Below are positions 50,201 through 60,911 of a stretch of DNA of 64,000 bases, in pieces. The DNA lies in assembly GCA_020002185.1 (NCBI GenBank), contig CM034543.1, positions 26,465,462-26,529,461 on the forward strand, read 5' to 3'. How positions within the stretch are numbered: position 1 is the stretch's first letter; each line of letters begins with the position of its first letter. Source of the DNA: Paraescarpia echinospica (lineage: Eukaryota; Annelida; Polychaeta; Sabellida; Siboglinidae). Made by a program: the position numbers and the translations under genes. The notes under the pieces were generated by a model that saw nothing but the letters and a program-made list of their open reading frames with translations, did not search any database and was not told the DNA's origin.

Positions 50201-53200
50201 ATTCTAAAATAGAATAATTCTTACCATAAGTTATGTCAGTTTCAGGGAGAGAGACAGAGAGAGGGGGTGAGAGAGGAAGAGAGTCTGACCTTCGTACTGT
50301 GTGAGGATGCGGAGTGTCTCCTCCGTGCCCTTGTGAGCGGAGGTCACACGGAGCTGACAGGGCACTCCAAGGCGAGCGAGGGTGGAGCGCACCACCTGCG
50401 CCGTCTCACAGTCTGATGGTGACCCCATCAACACTACCACGCGGGCTCGCGGGGGGCGCAGCAGCGTCTGGCAGGAAGGCAATGGTAGAGACCATTAGCA
50501 AACACAACTAAGAGCGAACACCGGTGCAGAACGCAAAGTTTTGCGCCAACTCACAATCTTGCATCAACTCACAATCTTGCATCAACTCAAAATCTTGCGC
50601 CAACTCACAATCTTGCATCAACTCACAATTTTGCATCAACTCACAATATTGCATCAACTCACAATCTTGCATCAACTCACAATCTTGCATCAACTCAAAA
50701 TCTTGCGCCAACTCACAATCTTGCATCAACTCACAATTTTGCATCAACTCACAATATTGCATCAACTCACAATCTTGCATCAACTCAAAATCTTGCATCA
50801 ACTCACAATCTTGCATCAACTCGAAACCATCCATGTGTCAACTAAAAATCTTGAGTCAACTCAAAACCTGGCATTGACATCAAGCTAAACACCATTAGGA
50901 AATGACGTCCGTTCAACTTCGATAACAAATAAATGAAAGTCTGTTATAGAGGGAAATTGGTTTGTATAGCCATATGTAATATTCAGAGCATACACAGGTA
51001 CCAAAGAAAATAAACTGATCTAAGATTAAGCTGAAGAGGTCCACTAAAAAACGCAATTTATTTCACTGCCACAGGCTTGGCACAGCACCTCATTGCATCA
51101 CTGCAGTTTTCTATAAATTAGCAAAGTCGCCGATTATGTGTGGGTGTGTGGTTTGGTTGTCCTCACGTAATGTGGGGGAAATAAAGATATACAGTAACGC
51201 CACCTATGATATCGCGTGGAAGATATACTGAATCATACTGACGTTATTGTGGATGTCAGAAATGGTGTTGAGTACCAACCACGTCACGTCGAGGCAAAGG
51301 TTTATTTCTGAATTTGAATTGCATATTTTTAAACAGATTGAACTGGAATTTAAAAAATACTACAAAGTGAGATGTATTGAATAACTTTATCTGAATGAAC
51401 ACAATTATTTGTTTTTCTATATACAATTTGGGATACGATCAAATGACCTCCCAGTCAAAAGCCTATTAGTCAAAAGCTTAAATAAACAACAAAATATGTT
51501 CAATTGTACTATTCCAATATTGCCGATTAGGGTTTTGAAGTAATTGTTGATGACTTGAAAACCGTAAGAAATATGTGGCAAACTGGCAAATTAAAATGAA
51601 TAAATACAAACTGAATTTAATTGGAAATTATCTGTTTTGTCAGTAATTTGAATTGAATTTGAACTGAACCTTATTAATTAAATACGCTTGAATTTAAACA
51701 GTTAGAAAATATGAATTAAACCCAGGTCTGGTACTCTTTGTTACACTGGTAAATTTACTTTGCCCCAGGTCTGTTTCAGAACCATACCAAAATAATGTTC
51801 CTCCAAATATTACCCATACCCATAAAATACACCAATTAAAAAGCAGGAGTAGAGAAACATACCTTGAGTTTATCCATGACCCAAGTGAAGTTTTTCTTCA
51901 CCTCGAGCAGAGCCTCCGAGGTGACGTCTGTCAACTCGCGATACACCTGTTTGTCCTTCATCAGTCGCCTGTCACCAGAGGGCCACAGTCTCCACGAGTC
52001 GGAGTCGATGACGTCCGCCAGCAACACCTCGCCTAGTGGTGACACATGGTGGCAAAAATAAAAACAGATCCTGTGTCAGTCAGTTTTATTATTCTCATTA
52101 TTTGTGGGACAGGATTCTCAAAACAAACCTTAAAAAACTTGTCCCATTCTACAAAAGGCAAATAAACACAATAACCAAGTTTTGACTATAAGAAATTTAC
52201 GATTTCTTGTACATATCTAAAGACAAAAAAGCCATATATGGAAAAATTGATGAAAACGGGAGATAAACAAAGAATAAAACACACCAACAAACTACACAAA
52301 TGTCTTGAAAATCCGCCCGATGGAGACAAATACAAAGGTGAAAATTGAGTAGAGGGCCACGATTCTCAATGACATAGCCTTGGTTACCAACACCCCCTAG
52401 TGTGGCGATATTGTTTGTCCCTTCAACAAGAGGACAATTAGATTCTCACTGTGACGAAAACAATTGGTTACCCTGACTAAGACAATAACAGTTAGGTCAT
52501 AGGTTTATATCCCATAATGGTCAACTTTTCTTAACACTTATTTTGGGTATTTTTGGTAAAACTATCAGAAATGTGATTGCATTATCTAAAATACTTATAA
52601 TATTGACTTAAATTTAATAGTATATGCAAATACCAGCTGAACCACCGAAACAAACTGATGCCATCTGACGGTAATAGTCATACACGTATATCAGGCATGT
52701 GAGAGGAGGCAAGTCACTTCCGAGGAACATTTGTGCACGGTGTGGCAAACTGGGGATCTGGGGTGGAACTCACAGAAAATTCTTTTAAAGACATCATTGT
52801 CTGTGATGCAACCTACTATACTTCCACACTGTTTTTCTCTAATCCTGTAACTTCCATTTTATATAAAATCACAAACTTAGTGCATAGAAACACTACATTT
52901 TGGATTTTATTAACCAAAAGTGTAAGCATACAGTTCCCTGCACATAACTGTAAAAGCACATAATTTTTATATCACACAAAAAACCAGAAGCAGTACATTG
53001 TCAAAACTACAACATTACACAAGTGGTCAATGTGAACAAATACACAAAAATGCTTTAAATAAACAAGGTTTATTAAAATGATAATTCTAACGTACACAGA
53101 AAATCACACAGAAATGTCCTCATCTATTAGTGTTCATTGAAACCATAAACTTGTAAACTTTACAAGTGTTCATTGTGGACATGTGACTTCACTTCTTTTC

Positions 53201-56200
53201 TTGCCTGTGCTTGATCCTGGCACTCACAGCTTTCTTTCTCTTCTCTGCTCTCTGCTTGAGCAAGGACTAGAGGTGGACAGATTCTAGTCAATTTGCTTCT
53301 TGGGAAACCTGTTCAGCTGCTTTTCTCTTGCTTCTTCAAATTCAACTCTTCCCCTCTCTGTACAACATCCTTCTTGGTGCATGCCGTATCCCCTAAAAGT
53401 ATTCATATTAACAACGTCAGGTAAATTTAATGGAAATGGTGATTTAATTAATAATAACCTAAACCATACGTTAATGTGAACAGGCGTACTTCATGTTGAC
53501 GTATTATCGCCCAGCCAAGAAAACTTTTGGCACATACTTACCTTTATCCAAAATAATCTATAAACCCATCTAGGATACCTTAAAGTTATCGCGAAAACTT
53601 ATACCTCGTTTACAATTTGCGTTTACATATCGTTAACGGTGCCGCATTATGCCATGGCCCATGCAGCGACGTGCGAGTACGCCGGTGCCGTAACATAAAT
53701 CCCATAGGCCATTACAATGCCTCACGTGGCAGACGAAACGGTAATATTTATTAAAATTACACATGACAGCTATGTTAATATCGATAATTCAGTCATTGTT
53801 AACGAAATAATACCTTAAATGACTCATATAAGAATGTTTGAAATAAGAGTGGACAACTTACTGTAGACCGTAGCTCATGCTTCGTTCGACTGGATGCGAC
53901 TGTAGACTACATTTTTTTAGGAACCAAATTTAAAAAAGTAGGAGCCAAGTAATTGTGTGTGCGTATGTGTGTAATTGTGTTTTCGGTACAAATATAATCC
54001 AAATTAACCGTTTGAAATATAAATAAATTAAAAACATGTATGAATATGTGGCTTGATACTAACTTTATGTATTATAACACGGTACGCTGGCAAACACATA
54101 ACAGTCATATGTGGAATGTCTGAAATTACCAATAATTACAGTAAATATACACGTATGTATAGGGACACTGATTTTCCATTTAAAAAAAGGCAAATTCCTT
54201 TTTAAATAACGTATTTTCTGTTATTGAAAAAGACAAATTCTGTGTAAAATGACGCATTTTTCGTGTCAACTGATGCATTTCTTGTTTTAAGTGAAAAATC
54301 CATTCTGTTCAGAAAAGTATTATTTTATTTCAAAGTTAACTTTGAGAAATGATACACTCTGTCAAATATTTAAAGTACCACAAAGTTATGAATGATCTAT
54401 GCATCTATATAGTGCTGTTTTACTGTAGGATTAACATTTCTAACAATATTTATTTGTGCAATATTTGCAACACAGTAACAATCGTACATAATCAATTTAG
54501 ATAATCAAATAATTCCTCTCACACAATAACATAAATGACTGGTTGTTTCTAATGCAGCAGTGCTTAATATATAAGTTAACAAATATAAATTAAAATAGCA
54601 GTCTTATTAACAGTTATGAATGTTTAAATCACTGATGCTGTTTCACAGACAATTTTGTTCAACTATTATGACGCCATCCAACGGATTTGTGAGAACTACG
54701 AAACGCAGACTATATCACTTTAAGCCAGCGTAACTTAGGCTGTTGTTATTCCTTTGAGTTTTGTATTCGAAACCCGAATATATACACGTGTGTTCTAACG
54801 ATGTGACATCTACATTTAATTAGCAACATGTCTTAGCGGACAACCAGACAACGATCGCGTAACGGTTTACGTTAGCGCCTTCCGTTCGCGTCCCCGTTTA
54901 CGTCGGTTGACACGAGGTACCACGGGTGCCATGACACTTTGTAGCAATTTGCCTTGCGCGTTTTTAAAATCCTGTGTTATAAATCCACCAAAATAAACGA
55001 ATATCGTTGCAGAGTAATCATGTTTGTTTCAAAATATCGCCAATAAAGTCAGTATCGTTTACGGCGTTTCCGAGAAACGACAACACGTGGTTTATAAAAT
55101 GGCAAATGACAATGGCATGCATGATCTGTTATTACAGATTGTCGCGGTCGCCAGCGGGCGACCGTACATAATGTGTCAGTCGCCAAACAGAAAAAACGGT
55201 CGCATGTGCGACCAATTCAGTCGCAATTTTGAGGGCTAGCCCAGCCGCAACTGATTTGCCGCCAAAACGCATGCACGGATTGTAAACTGGGCCGTGATTC
55301 GCAGTTTCTGGCCATTCAGACTTGCTTTTGAAAAAGGACGACGATCACGAATAGAAAATGTTTGTCAAAACGACGATGTTTGCCAAGTCACAAACCCCCC
55401 ATATTAAAAAAAAAAAAATTCCGGATTTGGACAAATCACAGAAAAAAACAAATCAAGTTCATGAACCACGGAAATCTGCGTTTCCGCGGAAGAATCTCAT
55501 GCCTGCTACATGTCACTGGGCTATCTTTCTCAACAAAATCTTGCAAGTGACATTATGTAAAGGTAAGTTCTTATATAGCGTAGTATCCACGTAAAGGTAA
55601 GTTCTTATATAGCGCAGTATCCAGTCTTCAAGACTGCTCAAAGGGCTTTACACTTTACTCCCTGGCAGACCTGTTCAATCGAACACCGTCTCGACTTCTC
55701 TTGGAAGCATTCAGCCACGCTGTAATTAATGTGTGAAGACTATTTCTATTTGTACACAAATATCCACCACTATCTATATAGCCAGGTATTCATTCATACA
55801 GATGAGTGAACTGGAGCAATGTATAGTGAACAAACTTGCCCAAGGTTTGACACCGGTGCACAGGATTCGAACCCGGGTTCTCTCAGTCGAGAGTCCGAAG
55901 CTCTAGCCACTGCGCTACAAAAGTATAAGTGAGACTAATGGCACTAGACACTGCAACCAAAGAAGAAATGGTCAAATTAAAGCAAGTGATTTCACACTCA
56001 CATGTGATATAACCCCCACTCACCGGTAGTGACGTCGATGCCAAACTCTATCTTCATGTCGATGAGACTACAGTCGACAGATGCCCACGCCTTCTCCAGG
56101 ACCTCAAACACTGTCACCGTCGTTCTGGCCATGATGTTGGCCTCCATCTCCCCTATCAACACGCCCCCACACTTGAACTGGGTGGCCAGGATCTGCTCCA

Positions 56201-59200
56201 TCGACCACTGGGGGTCGTTCGCTTCATCGTCCTGAATCATGCAATCAATTAATTAAATTGCACATCTGTAGTTTCTTGACAATAGTTAGGCTAAAAACAA
56301 CGCAGGATGAATTGTCTGGTGTTGTTTAAAAACGTCCTGTGTTGGATGACGATAATAATACAAAGCTCCAAAGAAAGCTGATTTGTATAACACGTGTAAT
56401 ACCAGACAACAATGTTACTATTCAAATGATGTTCTAATAAAGATTATCAAGTCTTTAGTAAGTGGAATCTACATGTGCTATTACTTCAGTATCACATCAA
56501 TTACAAGTTTCAATTTAATTTACAAATACTATTTAACTCAGTGTATTTAATTTATTATACTAGAAATGTAATTATAGTTATACTTTTAGCTGTATCATTT
56601 TATATATATACTTTTGCACTATCATAAATTAAATACAAGACTTTACAGCTGGAACTAAACTCAAGACTGCAGCAAGACTGCTGCAGAATGTAAATTAATT
56701 TTCTCACCTAACAACAGCGACAAACCTTAAAAAACATCTCAAGCTTGGGAGGGGTGAATCTGTAGCCCTCCTTCACCCCGGGGTTGCGCTTGAGGAATGA
56801 CCCAGTTGCCACCCTCCTAGTGACCCATTCAATAGGGACCATCTCACAACGCCGCGCCACAAACCCACTCTCCCCTTGCTGTCTTACAAAGTGACTGCGG
56901 ATACCTGCAATCACACCAGTCATGTGACATCTGTCATGTGACATACAAGTCAAAAATTATTTCAAAACACTTGCATTTCAGTGATTTCAAACATTTGCAT
57001 GCAATCAAGTATCAGTGCGTGCATTCGCACCCTTTCAAATGTTTGCATTTAAATGCGCTCACTCACATTTGAACCCAAGCCCAGTTGACAGTAAGTGTGC
57101 AATTAACTAAACAGGGTTGGCACGTTTCTGCCGTCATGGTAGAAACCGTGTGGCAGAAATAGTTTCTGCCCTTGCAGCAGAAATACCTCTCTCCCCTAGT
57201 TTCCGTCCTCAGGGCAGAAACTCCAAAAATAGTCATATTTTTAAACATTTATATTTATTTTAATATTGATATAAGCAGTCCTATTTCTTACACCATTACT
57301 GTGTCATCTTATGGTGCCAGCCAGAAGAAGTTATTAAAACACAGACTGCTAGCCAGTCTTATCCGAGTTATCAGCTCCCACAACCACTGAAACAATAGCA
57401 AGCTCTAGCAGCTAGCCTAGTTAGTTGGATACAGTGGCCAGGTGCTTCAAAACTAGACTTTCCACTGACCACAAGATGGCCAGGTGATAATTAGTTTTAA
57501 TTACCAGCCGACTTTAGGCTTCTAAGTTGGTAATAAAACAGGGGTACACAGGGACTGAAAGAGAAGAGATAAGAGAAATATTGAACAAAGGAATGCTCCA
57601 GCCCATGTGTTGTCAGGTGACAAGTCCTGTACACACAGGCACCACAAAATGCACACAAATGAATGCAAGTGGTGAGATTTTGCCCATAAGAATTATTTGC
57701 ACTCTAGATCAATGACTGGACTATATTACAAGACAGTAAGCATACATCTAACACAATACTCTTATCCACCGTATTAAAACCAGGCAATCACTAGGGAAAT
57801 GCAAGGCAGAGACAAAAATATGTTATTATACAAATGTATTTGTACTCATGTGAATGTACTCGTACTTTTACTTAGATTGCACATAGACAGGCACAGAAAG
57901 ATATTAACAACATATTCTACAAAAAAGTTGCACTTTCCTAGCAGTGGCATGCATTCCTTGGTTGTTGCCATTTCTGCCAGACAGAAACTGTTTCTGCCTG
58001 GCAGAAATATTTTCTCCCCTATTGCTGCCCTGGGCACAGCAGAAATATCTTTCCACCCGGCAGAAAATCAATCCCGTAACTAAAATTACTTGACTTTCAA
58101 CACAAGCGGCACAACAAACCGGAGCAGCTAAAAAAGGATCACACCTGATCAAAACAGGAACATTAACAAAACAATATTTTTATGTGGTAATTTCAATACA
58201 GATCTTTTAAAATATAATATCAACACTGGTGCAAAACATTTTATTGATCCATATATATGTTGTTCAGTCTCAATGTGTATCCTGTAACTGATAACAATTT
58301 GAACGTATACTTTTAAAACTTTACCTGCGTCGGCAAGGAGACCAAACACGAGTGCCGTGGTTGCCGTGGAGATGGCCGCCTTGCCCTGCATGTCATGTGA
58401 CCGGGCATTGTTGCCAGCAGTGATTCTATCTTTGGACTGCAGGAGGACTTTGTCAGGTTCGTCTGCGAGTTGATGAACGACCTTCGTCTTGCCTTCGATG
58501 ATGACATCCCCCAACTTGATCCCATTCTCGCCTGAAAAAGCAAACATGTAAAAGTGTTCAGGGGACAAAGTACTAATTTGAAGATTGTTTTTGATGTTTT
58601 ACAATAAATTACCTACCACCTCTTTATTGTTTGTTGGTTTGTTTGAACTCGCACTCTTACCTGGATTGCTTGTATGTGTGATATTTGTTTGTTTGTTGCA
58701 AAGTTTCCTAGCAGTAAGCTAAACAAACACGGTAACGGAGCACAGGATGTGAGCACATGCAATGTCCTCACTCCTTTTATGTAGTTGATGTCGATTGAAC
58801 AGATAAAATGTGTGCCCACACTTTTCAAAGACGCATTGATGTTATTCTACATTTCACAGCTCTATTGTAACGATCATTCAAGGGCTGTATGATGATGACG
58901 AATGTGTCTCCTTTCCAGAATAAATATAATTATTATTGCAAGCTATACATTGAAATATTACGCGTAAATATATAATTCGTGACACATTTACCGAAAATAC
59001 GCAAGTCAAATTAGTTGCATGCAATGTAACAATTATTTAAACATTTATAAAATAAAATACTTTGATTTCTGCAGCAACTAAGGTCGCAAAAGTAAGATTT
59101 CTAAACAGAAGCACGACGGATGGTTCGGCCTATAGAGCCCACCGACACCGGTTACAGAAACGGTTGATTCGGCCCACTTCACTGCCGACACCGGTTACAG

Positions 59201-59803
59201 AAACGGTTGATTCGGCCTACGTGTCATGGTTAACCAGTTGCGCGAACGGATTGTTCGGCCCCATGGGCCGAACCCGTCGTGGGCTGAAACATCGGACTCT
59301 ATGTACATAAATTATAAACACAGGGTGTGATGACACAAGGCAATGACACCACCTGGTTTCTTTATTGAAAATGTATCCAGTGTCAGTGAAGACAAGATAT
59401 GTTCCTTTAAATTTTGAGGCGTGGCATTTGATTCTTTGAAGAAGTAGACACAAGTTTAGTATTTTTACAAAAAAATTACTGTCACACATAAACGAGCGTA
59501 AATGCATGCTCCACCCTCGTGCTCGGCAGTTGTTTTTTCTTCGCGTAAGCCATCCCAGATGCAAAGCCCTTGCTGTCACATCACAACTTTTTTTGAGTCA
59601 AGACAAGGGGGGTGACGCGGTTGAGACATCGTTCGCTAGAAACTGGTTAGAGCGTCAGCCCACCTGGCAAACGAAAGGTCAAAGTCTGGTCTTCGCATTT
59701 CGCGGTGACAGCCTTGTAAATGTACGTGCCAAAACAGAGCATGCACCAGCTAGTGCAAAGGCACTGCTTAGGTGAACGAAGACACATCATACGTACCTGA
59801 CAT
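47045..59803 (-). CDS. PAICS: Bifunctional SAICAR synthetase / AIR carboxylase, 8 coding exons
   Basis: Joined exons, in minus-strand order: 59797-59803, 58325-58531, 56726-56904, 56024-56231, 51863-52032, 50290-50467, 49325-49483, 47045-47211. Every junction is GT-AG with matching phase, giving 1,275 nt and 424 residues; human PAICS has 425. Known of the enzyme: it carries out two consecutive cytosolic steps of de novo purine synthesis, carboxylation of AIR to CAIR and ATP-dependent joining of aspartate to give SAICAR. Seen: the SAICAR synthetase domain is at about residues 6-255 ([47 protein letters not shown]). The AIR carboxylase domain is at about 265-420 ([43 protein letters not shown]). 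No break or missing motif was seen. It is transcribed towards DCLK, and the two genes converge. Confidence 0.95.
47517..48642. mobile_element. pogo/Tigger-type DNA element, 1,126 bp
   Basis: The left end CAGTCGCGCCTCGTTATAAC and the right end, reversed, CAGTCGCACCCCGTTATAAC are followed by GCGG and flanked by TA (47515-47516, 48643-48644). This is the classic pogo/Tigger end and target. No DDE transposase frame remains, so it is non-autonomous. It sits in the last PAICS intron. Confidence 0.9.
48771..49099 (-). repeat. tRNA-derived SINE, copy B (full length, minus)
   Basis: Read on the minus strand: a tRNA-like head with gagagaacccgggttcaaacc (B box), then the body, then agcagtcctgaggactggat and a tail ending ataagaacttacctttta. 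It lies in the last PAICS intron beside the pogo element. Confidence 0.87.
49325..49483 (-). CDS. PAICS: PAICS coding exon 7
   Basis: It encodes residues 317-370 ([20 protein letters not shown] to SSLRLPSG). The acceptor is gctcacag and the donor is catcag|gtatgg. A truncated SINE lies only about 25 bases upstream of the acceptor. Confidence 0.94.
49509..49603 (-). repeat. SINE copy C, 3' end only
   Basis: Only the 3' 95 bases are present (agtcctgtggactggatact and the tail). The copy ends about 25 bases upstream of the PAICS exon 7 acceptor, within the usual branch-point zone. Confidence 0.8.
50290..50467 (-). CDS. PAICS: PAICS coding exon 6
   Basis: It encodes residues 258-317, the start of AIR carboxylase, with [10 protein letters not shown] and [14 protein letters not shown] at the CO2/AIR site. 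The acceptor is cctgccag and the donor is gaag|gtcaga. An 18-bp tandem array begins about 75 bases upstream of its acceptor. Confidence 0.94.
50541..50870. repeat. 18-bp tandem array with 108-bp higher order
   Basis: About 17 copies of caatcttgcatcaactca. Variants gcgcc, aattttgc and aatattgc recur in the same order 108 bases apart (for example gcgcc at 50597 and 50705), so blocks of six units were duplicated. The repetitive INSQSC and ELMQDC open frames are artefacts. Confidence 0.93.
50871..51862. other. PAICS intron 5, after the 18-bp array: nothing recognised
   Basis: AT-rich intron sequence, with no motif-bearing open frame. Confidence 0.4.
51863..52032 (-). CDS. PAICS: PAICS coding exon 5
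   Basis: It encodes residues 201-257 ([20 protein letters not shown] to WVMDKLK), the end of the SAICAR synthetase domain and the start of the hinge. The acceptor is caccactag and the donor is ctcaag|gtatgt. Confidence 0.94.
52033..53060. other. PAICS intron 4, 3' part: nothing recognised
   Basis: There are no exon-like segments on either strand. A minus-strand AATAAA near 53070 may belong to the nested small gene. Confidence 0.35.
53284..53878 (-). CDS. Possible nested two-exon small-protein gene in a PAICS intron
   Basis: I do not recognise this product. Exon 53862-53878 (ATG, 17 bases, donor ca|gtaagt) joins in phase to exon 53284-53392 (acceptor acttttag|g) to encode 41 residues. The protein starts MSYGLQGYGMHQ and ends [12 protein letters not shown]. 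It is charged, contains Glu/Arg-rich EFEEAREK, has a Cys pair, and has no signal peptide or membrane segment. A minus-strand AATAAA lies near 53070, which would give a 3' UTR of about 210 bases. It sits wholly in the PAICS intron 52033-56023 on the same strand. Other frames of the second exon are also open for a stretch, so an alternative PAICS terminal exon or a pseudogene is equally possible. Confidence 0.35.
54169..55067 (-). mobile_element. Inverted second copy of the 6467-7297 repeat
   Basis: This segment is the reverse complement of 6467-7297 with moderate divergence. Shared landmarks are tagggacactgattttcc at the tip, gttctaacgatgtgac, cgcgtccccgtttacgtcgg and aaaatatcgccaataaagtc. It lies in PAICS intron 4 and carries no transposase. 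Confidence 0.85.
55140..55244. mobile_element. hAT-like terminus with GCGACC words
   Basis: On the minus strand it starts gctagccctcaaaattgcga, and GTCGC/GCGAC words recur about eight times in 100 bases (ggtcgccagcgggcgaccg). The density of words and the agggct tip resemble hAT ends. It may be the outer end of the 54169 copy. The other end was not found. Confidence 0.4.
55556..55921 (-). repeat. tRNA-derived SINE, copy D, with duplicated tail
   Basis: Minus strand: a tRNA-like head with gaacccgggttcgaatcc (B box), the body, agcagtcttgaagactggat, and a tail of about 35 bp present twice (ataagaacttaccttta). Confidence 0.87.
56024..56231 (-). CDS. PAICS: PAICS coding exon 4
   Basis: It encodes residues 132-201 ([10 protein letters not shown] to [13 protein letters not shown]), including the SAICAR-synthetase signature LIDMKIEFG. 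The acceptor is gattcag and the donor is taccg|gtgagt. Confidence 0.94.
56726..56904 (-). CDS. PAICS: PAICS coding exon 3
   Basis: It encodes residues 72-131, with the highly conserved [18 protein letters not shown] and [11 protein letters not shown] blocks. The acceptor is gattgcag and the donor tttaag|gtttgt. Confidence 0.94.
57112..58076. mobile_element. hAT-type transposon, 965 bp, perfect 8-bp TSD
   Basis: TAACTAAA flanks both sides (57104-57111, 58077-58084). The tips are CAGGGTTGGCACGTTTCTGCC and, reversed, CGGGATTGATTTTCTGCC. The words GTTTCTGCC/GGCAGAAA are repeated many times in both orientations within about 120 bases of each end. The middle has no transposase. It is inserted in PAICS intron 2. 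Confidence 0.9.
58325..58531 (-). CDS. PAICS: PAICS coding exon 2
   Basis: It encodes residues 3-72, the nucleotide-binding start of SAICAR synthetase ([31 protein letters not shown]). The acceptor is ctttttcag and the donor is cgcag|gtaaag. Confidence 0.94.
59100..59290. repeat. Short local duplication upstream of PAICS
   Basis: The block cgacaccggttacagaaacg + gttgattcggcc occurs twice (about 59145 and 59187), flanked by related ggttcggcc words. It lies in PAICS intron 1. Confidence 0.75.
59797..59803 (-). CDS. PAICS: PAICS coding exon 1, only 7 coding bases
   Basis: On the minus strand ATGTCAG is followed by gtacgt, a good donor. ATG TCA G joins in phase to GC GAG AAT of the next exon to give [10 protein letters not shown]. 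That restores the family length almost exactly. The alternative in-frame ATG at about 58547 reads through a pyrimidine-rich acceptor (ctttttcag), so it is less likely. Confidence 0.8.
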
Positions 59804-60340
59804 CTTTCAATTACTGCGCTAATTTGTGAGCAATGTTTGCACGTTTTCGCAGCTGGCGCCAATCGAAGTGACACCTTGCGACCAAAACGACACGTCATCC
59901 ATCTCTACGTGACCCGCTAGAGGGCGCACCATTTCTTTGTTCCTCCGCCTAGCCTCAATTACAAACCGAGGCTGCTCAAAATCTGCGTTGGTTTCTGTTT
60001 TGTTAGCAACTTGAACCCCATCTGGGTATCGCATCAGTTGATGGTAATTGCTCAATTATAAGAAGAATATAATACAGAAACAATATTACAGTTTCTGTAT
60101 TCTTCAGTGTTACCAGGACGGACAGACTATAAAATAACCAGATAGTGGTTTGGCGCAATTGTTTGTTGTACACCAAACGAAAACCTCTTTAACATTGCTT
60201 TCAAGCAAGATTTTAAAGAATAATGCAAAAGAGAAAAGCAACGGAAGACGCGGAGCGACCGAAATATTAATGGCAGTGAACTCCTAATGCTAGCAGCAGA
60301 GCGGTGTGCCGTGGAGAAACGTAAAAGGAAGGTTGTGACA

Positions 60341-60720
60341 GACTCCCTCACTCCCTCCCTACCACCATCCCTCCCTCCCTCCGTCCGTCCGTCCCTTCCC
60401 CTAGCTCCCTCCCTCCGTCTCTCTCCCTCCCTCCCTCCCTCCCTCCCTCCCTCCCTCCTCCTCCTCCCTCCTCCCTCCCTCCCTCCCTCCCCTCCCTCCC
60501 GTCCCTCCCCCCTGCCTCCCTCCCTCCCTCCCTCCCTCCCTCCCTCCCTCCCCCTCCCTGCCTCCCTCCCTCCCTCCCACCCTCCCTCCCTTCCTCCCTC
60601 CCTCCATCCATCCATCCATCCATCCATCACTCCTTCCCTCCATCCCTCCCTCCTTACGTCCCTCCATCCACCCATCCCACCTCCGTCCATCCCTACGTGG
60701 TACAGCACGCACGCACGCAC
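60341..60720. repeat. Long pyrimidine-rich (CCCT)n tract
   Basis: About 350 bases of almost pure C/T on the plus strand (ccctccctccctccc), ending in (catc)n and (acgc)n. It lies about 540 bases upstream of the PAICS start. The long proline/serine and glycine/arginine open frames across it are artefacts. Confidence 0.97.
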
Positions 60721-60911
60721 GCACACAGAAATAAAAGGTTTAACTCAAAAGATGTTAATTTAATTGACAAATACCCAAATAACGCTGAATGATGGACTTA
60801 CAAAAACATATATTACTACATATTTAACCCCACGTTAGACGTGTTAAGCATGGCTGCACTCATTTCCGTGTGAAAAATCCGTTGAGACGCTATGTGAATT
60901 GGAATGGTAAC

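Noticed and set aside
50508..50888. INSQSC / ELMQDC repeat proteins on both strands, or a CRISPR-like array
   Set aside because: The 18-bp unit has no spacers. It is a simple tandem array inside a PAICS intron.
59217..60055. Minus-strand open frames upstream of PAICS as an N-terminal extension
   Set aside because: They do not join in phase to exon 2 and show no SAICAR synthetase similarity. The 7-base exon explains the start.
60127..60763. Pro/Ser-rich and Gly/Arg-rich proteins
   Set aside because: They are read from the (CCCT)n tract, so their composition is an artefact.
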